Shown: one piece after another, positions 1-6,191 of the stretch
How the letters are laid out: every line of letters starts with the position of its first letter
How positions within the stretch are numbered: position 1 is the stretch's first letter
Assembly: GCA_945897695.1 (NCBI GenBank)
Contig: CAMDGW010000143.1
Location: forward strand, 1 to 6,359
Direction of reading: 5' to 3'
DNA: 6,359 bases
DNA from: Pseudobacteriovorax antillogorgiicola
Lineage (GTDB): Bacteria; Bdellovibrionota_B; Oligoflexia; Oligoflexales; RGVZ01
Position numbers and translations under genes: made by a program
The notes under the pieces: model-generated
What the model was told of the DNA's origin: nothing
Seen by the model: only the letters and a program-made list of their open reading frames with translations
The model's database searches: none

Positions 1-360
1 TGCAAGCTGAACATATTCTCGGTTTAGGAATGAACGCTCACGATCACCTAGAGTATCTGTTGAAGACTGAACCGTTAGCTCTCGGAGGCGGATCAAGATG
101 TTAGTCATCTCGTTCATACTTCCTTCTGCAACCTGAACCATAGAAACGGCGTCGTTAGCGTTTCTTTTGGCGACGTTTAGTCCCCGGACCTTTCCTCTCA
201 AACTTTCTGAGATGGCAAGTCCTGCGGCGTCATCTGAAGACTTGTTGATGCGGTAACCTGAAGAGAGTCTCTCCATGCTCTTGTTCAAGGCGTCCTTGTT
301 ATCGGACATGAAACGTTGAGCAGTTAAGGCAGGCACGTTAGTTCTAATACGCATTCCCAT
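1..360 (-). CDS. fliC: Flagellin, N-terminal 120 residues (gene continues beyond the left edge)
   Basis: Structural protein of the flagellar filament, exported by the flagellar type III apparatus and polymerised outside the cell. Reading leftward from the ATG at 360-358, the frame is open for exactly 120 codons to the window edge. The start MGMRIRTNVPALTAQR is the usual flagellin D0 beginning. It is followed by LSSGYRINKSSDDAAGLAIS (residues 32-51), RGLNVAKRNANDAVSMVQVAEG (59-80) and IRLRELTVQSS (90-100), which match the conserved flagellin D0/D1 coiled-coil region. The RLRELTVQ stretch corresponds to the segment that in enterobacterial flagellins contacts TLR5. The variable middle and C-terminal D0/D1 halves lie outside, so the total length is unknown. 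The gene is divergent from tilS and has its own strong ribosome binding site and a flagellar-type promoter. Many bacteria of this kind carry several flagellin paralogues, so the symbol is generic. Family assignment is very sure. Confidence 0.95.
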   Translation of the reverse strand, partial: MGMRIRTNVPALTAQRFMSDNKDALNKSMERLSSGYRINKSSDDAAGLAISESLRGKVRGLNVAKRNANDAVSMVQVAEGSMNEMTNILIRLRELTVQSSTDTLGDRERSFLNREYVQLA

Positions 361-366
361 GATAAA

Positions 367-374
367 TCCTCCTT
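367..374 (-). promoter_or_regulatory. Ribosome binding site of the flagellin gene
   Basis: On the minus strand AAGGAGGA lies six bases upstream of the flagellin ATG. This is close to a full anti-16S match, as expected for a very highly expressed protein, and it fixes the start codon at 360. Confidence 0.85.
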
Positions 375-410
375 GAATTCATTTTTTTTACTGGGCACTC
401 TGTGACCAGC

Positions 411-435
411 TGCAGGTTCCACCGTGGAACTTGCA
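411..435. repeat. 25-bp near-perfect inverted repeat in the flagellin leader
   Basis: The left arm TGCAGGTTCCAC (411-422) and right arm GTGGAACTTGCA (424-435) are reverse complements at 11 of 12 positions around a single central base. The only mismatch is at 415/431. It lies directly downstream of the candidate sigma-28 promoter, so the flagellin transcript would begin at or within a base or two of the dyad. In RNA it could fold as an interrupted stem of about 11 pairs with a 3-base loop. As DNA it has the symmetry of an operator for a dimeric regulator. It has no U-tract after it in the flagellin direction, so it is not an intrinsic terminator. Which role it has cannot be told from sequence. 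Confidence 0.75.
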
Positions 436-441
436 CGAGGC

Positions 442-468
442 TATTCGTTGGATTTTGGGAAAACTTGA
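442..468 (-). promoter_or_regulatory. Candidate sigma-28 (FliA) promoter for flagellin
   Basis: On the minus strand TCAAGTTT (468-461) is followed by an 11-base spacer and AACGAATA (449-442). The flagellar sigma-28 consensus is TAAAGTTT, 11 bases, GCCGATAA. The upstream box matches 7 of 8 and the downstream box 5 of 8, keeping the central CGA, with the exact spacing. Its position about 80 bases before a flagellin start is what sigma-28 control predicts. Transcription would begin near 434-436, giving a leader of roughly 75 bases. No sigma-54 type GG-N10-GC element was found in the gap. The promoter is inferred from sequence only. Confidence 0.55.
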
Positions 469-487
469 AAATTTTTTTGGTTTTGAT

Positions 488-507
488 AAAAAACGGGAAA
501 CTCCCGT
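488..507 (-). terminator. Possible short intrinsic terminator or hairpin on the minus strand
   Basis: ACGGGA (493-498) and TCCCGT (502-507) form a 6-bp perfect stem with a 3-base loop. Read on the minus strand, the stem is followed by a run of T (492-488). This is the arrangement of a small intrinsic terminator that would stop antisense transcription from tilS before it enters the flagellin control region. On the plus strand the same hairpin sits just before the tilS ribosome binding site (509-513) and might affect initiation. The stem is short, so termination is uncertain. Confidence 0.3.
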
Positions 508-521
508 GAAAGGTTCGTGGC

Positions 522-1484
522 TTGGCCGGATTTTCAAATAATTTCGAAGGCTTATGGTCTATAGCAGACCATAAAATTCGCGCCTATTCCCTGGAAAATC
601 AGAGGGTTGCGGTTGGTGTCTCGGGAGGTGCTGATTCTATTGGGCTTTTTCATGTTTTTTCGTCTTTATTAAAACAAAAAAAAATTTCTGATTTGGTAGT
701 TTTTCATATCAATTTTGGACTCAGGGGATCGGAAAGCGACCTCGATGAAGCGTTTGTCCGTTCGATTTGCGAGGAAGCAGACGTCTCATTCTCTGCTTTT
801 CACCCCAACCTTGAAAAGGGCAGTGGGGTTCAAGAGAGGGCGCGCTTATTTCGCCAAAGCATTCAGAACAAATTCATAGAAAAAGGCTTTATTGTAGCCT
901 TAGCCCACAACGCAGATGACGTGGCAGAAAATATTCTCTTGCGACTTGCTCGGGGAAGTTCTCTCGAAAATGCTGCCGGAATGCGCTTTTTTAGCGATCA
1001 AATCTTTCGCCCCTGGCTTGAGGTACCTCGATTAACGATTCGGGAGGCCATCAAAAGTAAAGGTATTACGTGGCGGGAAGACTCTTCAAACACAACAACT
1101 ATCTATGCCCGAAATAAGATCCGCTTAGAGGTTATGCCTGTTCTCGAGTCCCTATTTCCTGGCGTTGCCAAACGACTGGCTGGTTCTTTCTTAAGACCGT
1201 CAGAGGTGACGGCAGGCTCTGCTAAATCCCTAACCACTGACTCTATACCTATGTCTGCCCTCGGAGATTTGGCCCTGGCCACCTTGGGCGGCGCAGTACA
1301 TGATTTTCTCTCGACCCACTTCGAGGGGCGCTCGCCCGTCCAAAGGCAAGTGATTAGCCAAATTGCTACGGCTATCCACAGGATTTCCACTGGCCTGGAC
1401 GGCGAGAGCCGGCTTTTTCAGTTGCCTGGGCAAAAAAAACTGATTGTTTCCCGACTAGAAATCCGCATTCAAAGCGGCAATTAG
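522..1484 (+). CDS. tilS: tRNA(Ile)-lysidine synthase TilS, short form
   Basis: ATP-dependent cytosolic enzyme joining lysine to C34 of the CAU-anticodon tRNA-Ile, which converts it to an AUA reader; normally essential. The protein has 320 residues. The N-type ATP pyrophosphatase P-loop is SGGADS (34-39). HINFGLRGSESDLDEAF (62-78) matches the family HVNHGLRG segment, QERAR is at 104-108, HNADDVAEN (129-137) is the HxxDDxAE motif, and EDSSNTTTIYARNKIR (186-201) is the conserved EDxSN...YxRNxxR block. The tail ends in LPGQKKLIVSRLEIRI, resembling the end of the TilS middle domain. The separate C-terminal domain of the roughly 430-residue E. coli enzyme is absent, as in the short Aquifex type. 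The start is TTG: an in-frame TGA at 507-509 excludes anything further upstream, and AAAGG (509-513) lies 8 bases before it. No convincing sigma-70 promoter was found. The next gene, ftsH, is 124 bases on, so cotranscription is possible but unproven. Confidence 0.95.
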   Translation: MAGFSNNFEGLWSIADHKIRAYSLENQRVAVGVSGGADSIGLFHVFSSLLKQKKISDLVVFHINFGLRGSESDLDEAFVRSICEEADVSFSAFHPNLEKGSGVQERARLFRQSIQNKFIEKGFIVALAHNADDVAENILLRLARGSSLENAAGMRFFSDQIFRPWLEVPRLTIREAIKSKGITWREDSSNTTTIYARNKIRLEVMPVLESLFPGVAKRLAGSFLRPSEVTAGSAKSLTTDSIPMSALGDLALATLGGAVHDFLSTHFEGRSPVQRQVISQIATAIHRISTGLDGESRLFQLPGQKKLIVSRLEIRIQSGN

Positions 1485-1608
1485 TATTTTTTCAGCGAAA
1501 ATTCGTGTATTTTCAAAATTCAACTAGGGCATTTTTGCCCGGTAGTAGTTCAACGATTCTGTGACAAAATATCCTAAAGAGGATTTGTTCGATTTCAGGA
1601 GAAATTTT
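1485..1608 (+). other. tilS-ftsH intergenic leader with a small hairpin
   Basis: This AT-rich gap has no gene. GGGCA (1527-1531) and TGCCC (1536-1540) form a 5-bp stem with a TTTT loop. It is not followed by a T-run, so it is not a credible intrinsic terminator and read-through from tilS into ftsH is plausible. GAAAAT (1497-1502) and ATTTTC (1509-1514) make a second, weaker inverted repeat, and AAAATTC occurs at 1498-1504 and 1515-1521. I saw no convincing -35/-10 pair, although ftsH may have its own promoter here. Confidence 0.4.
1597..1602 (+). promoter_or_regulatory. Ribosome binding site deciding the ftsH start
   Basis: AGGAGA lies six bases before the ATG at 1609. The frame stays open upstream to a GTG at 1561, but that codon has no purine-rich site before it. 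FtsH proteins normally begin only a few residues before the first membrane segment, which also favours 1609. Confidence 0.8.
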
Positions 1609-3594
1609 ATGGCCAAATTAAACCCTAAACAGCCCAATCAGAGAATGACGATTATTATCATCGTAGCCCTGCTTGGCTTCTTGTTGCTGCATCTTCTAAT
1701 AAAGCCTGTAGAAGAGGAAAAATTCATAAAGTTCTCAGAGTTTTCTGAGGCTGTGAAACTTCCTGCGGGAGACCCGAACAAGGTCACGGAAGTGACATTC
1801 CGAGAAAACATGATCGCAGGCGTAAGAGCCGACAAAAGTACATTTCGTACATTTGGCCCTGCGGATGCCGATTTGAGAAAAGATCTTCAGGCGGCTGGCA
1901 TCAGCGTCAATTACGAACCAGCAGAAGAGAGCAGCTGGTGGAAAGCGTTATTAATAAATAGCGTTCCGATGCTGCTTGTACTCATGCTTTTTATTATGCT
2001 GTTCCGTCAGGTCCAAGCCGGTGGCGGAAAAGCTATGAGCTTTGGAAAAAGCCGGGCCAAGATGCTCACTGATAGTCAGCCAAAGATAACTTTTAAAGAC
2101 ATCTCTGGCATCGATGAGGCCAAACAGGAGCTTGAAGAAATCATCGATTTTCTCAAAGACCCAAAAAAGTTTACTCGTCTGGGCGGCAGGATTCCAAAAG
2201 GTGTCTTGTTAATTGGTTCTCCTGGAACAGGTAAAACCATCCTTGCTAAAGCCATTGCTGGCGAAGCCGGCGTCCCGTTCTTTAGCATCTCAGGGTCCGA
2301 TTTCGTCGAAATGTTTGTCGGCGTCGGCGCCAGCCGAGTTCGCGATTTGTTTGAACAGGCAAAACGTCATGCGCCTTGCATCGTTTTCATTGACGAGATC
2401 GATGCCGTAGGGCGGCACCGTGGCGCTGGACTTGGCGGTGGCCACGACGAGCGAGAGCAGACCTTAAACCAGTTACTAGTCGAGATGGATGGTTTTGAAG
2501 GAAATGACGGCGTCATTATTATCGCTGCAACCAACCGCCCCGACGTCCTCGATCCTGCTCTCTTGCGTCCGGGCCGCTTTGACCGCAGGGTCGTTGTACC
2601 AAAACCAGATGTTCGCGGACGCGAAGGCATTTTAGCGGTTCACACTAAGAAAGTTCCATTGGCAACAGACGTGAAGCTATCCATAATTGCACAGGGCACC
2701 CCAGGTTTTTCGGGAGCAGATCTCGAAAATCTAGTTAACGAGGCCGCGCTGATTGCGGCTAGGGGTGATTGCAAGGAAGTTCGAATGGAACACTTTGAAC
2801 TAGCAAAAGACAAAGTGCTGATGGGGCCAGAGCGAAGAAGCCTCATCATGAATGAGGATGAAAAGCGCAATACGGCCTATCATGAAGCAGGCCATGCACT
2901 TGTCGGCATGCTGGTTGGTCACGTAGATCCAGTCCACAAGATCAGCATTATTCCGCGGGGCCAAGCTCTTGGCGTTACAATCATGCTTCCGGTTGAGGAT
3001 CGCCTGACAATTTCTAAAGAATATGCTGAGGGAATGATCGCTTATGCCATGGGCGGCCGAGCTGCTGAAGAGTTGATTTTTAATCGGCAGACCACAGGCG
3101 CCGGCGATGACATCAACAAGGCAACAGACATCGCAAGAAAGATGGTTTGCAACTGGGGTATGAGTGAAAAACTTGGACCGCTTGCACTCGGCAAGAAAAA
3201 TACCGATGAGGTCTTCCTTGGAAGAGAGATAAGCCAGTCCCGCAACTTTTCAGAGCGAGTAGCCGAAGAAGTTGACCAGGAAATTCACAGGCTCGTGACA
3301 AGTGGCGCGAAGCAAGCGTTCCGCATCCTAAAAGATCACCGGGATCAATTAGAGTCTTTAGCTGAAGCACTTCTGATCAAAGAAACCATTGACGGTGATG
3401 AGATCCGAAGAATTCTAAATGGCGAAAGTATTATAACGGCCGACGATAAGGCGCGCTATGAAGATGCCAGACGCAAAGCCAAGGAGGCCCTAGCCAACAG
3501 GCACGCTGACAGCGCGCGCGACGGTCAGGCAAAAGCCCCTTCTGATGCTGATAGTGATGGAATGCTCGGGTCACCACAACCAGCAGGGACATGA
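1609..3594 (+). CDS. ftsH: ATP-dependent zinc metalloprotease FtsH
   Basis: Hexameric inner-membrane AAA+ protease that pulls out and degrades misfolded membrane proteins and selected short-lived regulators. From the ATG at 1609 the protein has 661 residues, a normal length. Order of parts: membrane segment 1 (about 13-31), a periplasmic domain (about 32-112), membrane segment 2 (about 114-132), and then the AAA+ module with Walker A GSPGTGKT (203-210), pore loop MFVG (235-238), Walker B IVFIDEID (258-265) and the second region of homology NRPDVLDPALLRPGRFDRR (309-327). The M41 protease domain has the zinc site HEAGH (425-429), with D501 in GAGDDI as the probable third ligand. The last 40 or so residues are charged, rich in Ala, Asp and Ser, and probably disordered. 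Walker A has Ser where GPPGTGKT is usual, which the P-loop consensus allows. All catalytic residues are present. folP follows after 9 bases, an arrangement also seen in E. coli. Confidence 0.98.
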   Translation: MAKLNPKQPNQRMTIIIIVALLGFLLLHLLIKPVEEEKFIKFSEFSEAVKLPAGDPNKVTEVTFRENMIAGVRADKSTFRTFGPADADLRKDLQAAGISVNYEPAEESSWWKALLINSVPMLLVLMLFIMLFRQVQAGGGKAMSFGKSRAKMLTDSQPKITFKDISGIDEAKQELEEIIDFLKDPKKFTRLGGRIPKGVLLIGSPGTGKTILAKAIAGEAGVPFFSISGSDFVEMFVGVGASRVRDLFEQAKRHAPCIVFIDEIDAVGRHRGAGLGGGHDEREQTLNQLLVEMDGFEGNDGVIIIAATNRPDVLDPALLRPGRFDRRVVVPKPDVRGREGILAVHTKKVPLATDVKLSIIAQGTPGFSGADLENLVNEAALIAARGDCKEVRMEHFELAKDKVLMGPERRSLIMNEDEKRNTAYHEAGHALVGMLVGHVDPVHKISIIPRGQALGVTIMLPVEDRLTISKEYAEGMIAYAMGGRAAEELIFNRQTTGAGDDINKATDIARKMVCNWGMSEKLGPLALGKKNTDEVFLGREISQSRNFSERVAEEVDQEIHRLVTSGAKQAFRILKDHRDQLESLAEALLIKETIDGDEIRRILNGESIITADDKARYEDARRKAKEALANRHADSARDGQAKAPSDADSDGMLGSPQPAGT

Positions 3595-3603
3595 GGCCAC
3601 AGC

Positions 3604-4419
3604 ATGACGGCGTCAGGAAAAAATTTTCTGACCTTCGGCATACTGAACGTCACTCCGGATTCTTTTTCCGATGGCGGTCTTTATACAAAGCCAGAAGATG
3701 CCCTCGAAAAAGCACTTCAGCTTTTTGAAGACGGGGCCGATTTTGTCGATGCAGGTGCTGAGTCAACAAAGCCTGGTGCTCAAATGACTCCCGAGCTTGA
3801 GGAATGGCGCCGCCTAGAGCCTTTTCTGCAATTAGCCAATGAACGAGGCCTCCTTCCGAGGCTGAGTATCGACACCATGAAATTTACGATCATGAAACGG
3901 GCGGCAAAAATGGGCGCTGCTTTTATAAATTGTGTGGGTCCAATTCCGGAAGAACATGAGCTGAAGGAATTAATTGGCATTAAGCCAGATCTTGGTTTTG
4001 TGGCCACACACATGCATGGAGTGCCCGAAACTATGCAGCTAACACCGCTCGGACCGCGTTCCGCCAAGAATCGTGTTAGCAGCTATTTTGAAAACTGCCT
4101 CGAGGAACTTTTAAAATCTGGATTTCGCCCAGAGAAGATATTTCTTGACCCTGGAATCGGATTTGGAAAGTCAGATGCTGCCAATTTAACGCTCCTAGCA
4201 AACACCCACCACTGGGCGAAGACATTCAACCTTGCCATTGGCGTTTCCCGAAAAGGCTTCATTGGACGTCTTTTCGGAGGAGAGTCGAAAAAAGATCGAG
4301 ACGCCTTGTCTAAGGCCATCGAAACATCTGCCGTCTTTTCCGGCGCAAAGATGATAAGAACCCACGATGTCCGCGGCCTTGCTAAAATCTCTTCTGTCAT
4401 TGAGGAGGCTTTCGCGTGA
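3604..4419 (+). CDS. folP: Dihydropteroate synthase
   Basis: Cytosolic folate-pathway enzyme condensing 6-hydroxymethyl-7,8-dihydropterin diphosphate with p-aminobenzoate to give dihydropteroate; the target of sulfonamides. The protein has 271 residues, typical length, with a TIM-barrel signature throughout: GILNVTPDSFSDGG (12-25), DAGAESTKPGA (49-59), SIDTMK (88-93), a HMHGVPETMQ block, LDPGIGFGK (181-189), GVSRKGFIG (213-221) and RTHDVRG (252-258). Some positions depart from the common pattern: AGAESTKPG instead of IGGESTRPG, and INCVGP (108-113) instead of INDVSG. The key Asp residues at 19, 90 and 182, the SRK triad and the final RxHD are kept, so it is probably active. GAGG overlapping the ftsH stop provides the ribosome site, 7 bases before the ATG. 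The stop codon overlaps the start of cdaA, so the two are translationally coupled. Confidence 0.96.
   Translation: MTASGKNFLTFGILNVTPDSFSDGGLYTKPEDALEKALQLFEDGADFVDAGAESTKPGAQMTPELEEWRRLEPFLQLANERGLLPRLSIDTMKFTIMKRAAKMGAAFINCVGPIPEEHELKELIGIKPDLGFVATHMHGVPETMQLTPLGPRSAKNRVSSYFENCLEELLKSGFRPEKIFLDPGIGFGKSDAANLTLLANTHHWAKTFNLAIGVSRKGFIGRLFGGESKKDRDALSKAIETSAVFSGAKMIRTHDVRGLAKISSVIEEAFA
4403..4408 (+). promoter_or_regulatory. Ribosome binding site of cdaA inside the end of folP
   Basis: A full AGGAGG lies within the last codons of folP. It is 7 bases before a GTG at 4416 and 10 bases before the ATG at 4419. Either could be used, and the choice changes the protein by one residue. I favour the ATG because the codon is stronger, though the spacing suits the GTG better. 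Confidence 0.7.
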
Positions 4420-5252
4420 TGGACGTCCTTAATCAGTTTACGATTTGGTCGGCACTGGACATCTTGGTACTCGCCATCATTTTTTATCAAATTCTTCTAC
4501 TAATTCGCGGAACAAGAGCCGCCCAGATTTTAACAGGCATGCTGCTTGTCGTGGGTCTTTTCATCGTTTCAAACATTTTCCCATTAACAACTGTCAATTG
4601 GATGATGAACAAGTTCTACAGTTCGTTCATTATCATTCTCATCATTATTTTTCAGGACGATATTAGGCATGTTCTGAGCACCATGGGCCGACGCAAGTTT
4701 TTTATTGGGCAGGACACGTCGACGTCACTATTAATCCTCGATGAGATTAGCCGCGCAGCCTCTGCACTTGCAGCCAAACGCATTGGCGCACTTATTGTCA
4801 TTGAGCGTCAAATTATTTTAAGCCGCTACGTGGATATTGGAGTCCAGCTTGACGCTCGCGTATCCAAAGAACTTCTTATGTCCATCTTCCATCCAAGCTC
4901 TCCCATTCACGACGGCGCTGTCATTTTACAGCGGGGGCGTATTGCTGCGGCGGGCTGCTTTCTGCCACTAACCCGTGACGAGTCGCTTGATCCAAATTTG
5001 GGAACTAGGCACCGCGCAGCACTCGGTATCAGCCAAGAAACCGATGCCCTTGTAATCGTTGTAAGCGAAGAGGGTGCAAGTGTGGCCATGGTTGAAAACG
5101 GCCGAATCACGCGTAAACCAGATGGAAAAAGCCTCCGCGACGAGCTATCAAGCTCGTTACTGATCGAAGGGGAAGTCCGTCTAAAGGCGTCCAGCAGATG
5201 GAGCCAATTCTCCGGATTTTTTAACGATTATTTCGGCCGGACGAAGGGGTGA
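4419..5252 (+). CDS. cdaA: Membrane diadenylate cyclase CdaA (DacA), c-di-AMP synthase
   Basis: Makes the second messenger cyclic di-AMP from two ATP at the inner face of the cytoplasmic membrane; in bacteria where it has been studied, c-di-AMP controls potassium and osmolyte transport and cell-wall balance. The protein has 277 residues, the usual CdaA length. Three N-terminal membrane segments are visible (about 10-30, 38-57 and 64-83). A DAC (DisA_N) catalytic domain follows, with the DGA motif in PIHDGAVIL (D165, G166, A167) and the RHR motif in RHRAALGIS (R197-R199), both intact. A conserved ETDALVIVVSEE strand follows. The start overlaps the folP stop by one base (TGATG), and cdaR begins two bases after its stop, so the three are cotranscribed. 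This is the membrane CdaA class rather than DisA (no DNA-binding region) or CdaS. If the GTG at 4416 is used, it gains one Met. Confidence 0.96.
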   Translation: MDVLNQFTIWSALDILVLAIIFYQILLLIRGTRAAQILTGMLLVVGLFIVSNIFPLTTVNWMMNKFYSSFIIILIIIFQDDIRHVLSTMGRRKFFIGQDTSTSLLILDEISRAASALAAKRIGALIVIERQIILSRYVDIGVQLDARVSKELLMSIFHPSSPIHDGAVILQRGRIAAAGCFLPLTRDESLDPNLGTRHRAALGISQETDALVIVVSEEGASVAMVENGRITRKPDGKSLRDELSSSLLIEGEVRLKASSRWSQFSGFFNDYFGRTKG

Positions 5253-5254
5253 AG

Positions 5255-6190
5255 ATGCCAAAGGCAAGACTAATCGGAAAAATCTTCTCCAATCTAGGAT
5301 ACAAAATTGCGGCGATTGGGCTTGCTGCTCTTGTTTGGTACATCGTTCAGGGCGAGGAAATTCTTGAAGTTAACTCTAGGCTTGACGTTAAAGTTGAGGT
5401 CGCCTCTGGGTTTGCAGCTCGGGACATGAATATTGCTTCGAGAGACGTCACCCTTAGGGGGCCGAGGGCTTTGGTTGGCACGCTCCAAGGCAAGCCTTTG
5501 CTGGCCGTTATCCGCGTTCCCGCAGATAAAACGGGGAGTCTTCGCTACCGCCTTGATAAGGAGTTTATTCCACGCTGGGATAATCGCATCAAACTCACTA
5601 TCCACGACCCGTACGTCAATATTGTCATCGAGGAAAAACTAACCAAGAAACTTCCCGTAAGGCCCATGCTCCTTGGAGAGGTTGACGCCGCACTTATGGT
5701 CGAGGAAGCCAAGGCGACACCCGATGAAATTGAAATTTCTGGCGCCAAATCCGACGTCCAAAAACTCACAGAACTTGGAACAGAGCCCATAGACATTTCT
5801 GGTCTAAAAGCTTCAAAAACAATGGCAAGCTCCATCGCACGAGCAAGTTTGCCTGATATTAATTTAGCAGCAAAAGAAGTCTCTGTTTCACTAAAACTTG
5901 GGCCAAAAAAGGTCACCAAAGAGTTTCAGGTTGTACCACTTGAAATCACAAATTCCGACAAAGTGAGCGCAGCTCGCCCGGCAAGCGTGTCCGTGACCAT
6001 TAGTGCTCCGCAGGATCTGATTGACAAGGTCACATCAAAGGTCTTGCGCGCACACGTCAATGCTGGCGGTCTTGGGCCTGGTAGATACGAGCTGCCGGTG
6101 ACTGCAAGTGCGCCCGAAGGAGTGTCAATCCAAATGATTGGCCCCAAAACTGTGGGTGTCGAAATCTATAATCAAAAAAAATTGAAATAA
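5255..6190 (+). CDS. cdaR: YbbR-domain protein CdaR, membrane partner of CdaA
   Basis: In Firmicutes, CdaR binds CdaA and modulates c-di-AMP synthesis; the same role is inferred here from family and position. The protein has 311 residues: a basic N-terminus, one membrane segment (about 17-32, YKIAAIGLAALVWYIVQG) and a long extracytoplasmic part. That part reads as about three YbbR repeats of 85-95 residues (about 34-128, 129-219 and 220-305). Repeat boundaries show as LTKKLPVRP and VTKEFQVVP, and each repeat ends in a hydrophobic strand (VNIVIEE, VSVSLKL, VGVEIY). I chose the ATG at 5255 because AAGGGG (5244-5249) lies 5 bases before it. A GTG at 5249 would add two residues and overlap the cdaA stop, but it has no spaced ribosome site. 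No glmM follows, unlike many cdaA-cdaR loci. Its stop is one base from that of convergent tsaE. Confidence 0.9.
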   Translation: MPKARLIGKIFSNLGYKIAAIGLAALVWYIVQGEEILEVNSRLDVKVEVASGFAARDMNIASRDVTLRGPRALVGTLQGKPLLAVIRVPADKTGSLRYRLDKEFIPRWDNRIKLTIHDPYVNIVIEEKLTKKLPVRPMLLGEVDAALMVEEAKATPDEIEISGAKSDVQKLTELGTEPIDISGLKASKTMASSIARASLPDINLAAKEVSVSLKLGPKKVTKEFQVVPLEITNSDKVSAARPASVSVTISAPQDLIDKVTSKVLRAHVNAGGLGPGRYELPVTASAPEGVSIQMIGPKTVGVEIYNQKKLK

Positions 6191-6191
6191 C

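Noticed and set aside
401..440. Sigma-54 promoter in the flagellin leader
   Set aside because: The GG and GC elements do not occur at the required 10-base spacing on either strand.
465..490. Sigma-70 promoter for tilS (TTGAAA with GATAAA)
   Set aside because: The spacer is only 14 bases, well short of 17, and no better -10 lies at the right distance.
1527..1540. Intrinsic terminator after tilS
   Set aside because: The stem has only 5 pairs and is followed by GGTAGTAG rather than a T-run.
1561..1608. Upstream GTG start that would extend FtsH by 16 residues
   Set aside because: It has no ribosome site and adds a charged stretch unlike FtsH N-termini, while AGGAGA lies at a good distance before the ATG at 1609.
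4083..4490. 135-codon open frame on the minus strand across folP and cdaA
   Set aside because: It lies opposite two strongly conserved genes, its translation resembles no family, and it has no ribosome site. It is a shadow of the real coding frame.
5545..5919. 124-codon open frame on the minus strand inside cdaR
   Set aside because: It is antisense to the YbbR repeats, with Ser- and Thr-rich low-information sequence typical of a reverse-frame shadow.
6174..6181. Intrinsic terminator for tsaE using the T8 run on the minus strand
   Set aside because: No GC-rich stem precedes the T-run; only a weak AT-rich palindrome is present.
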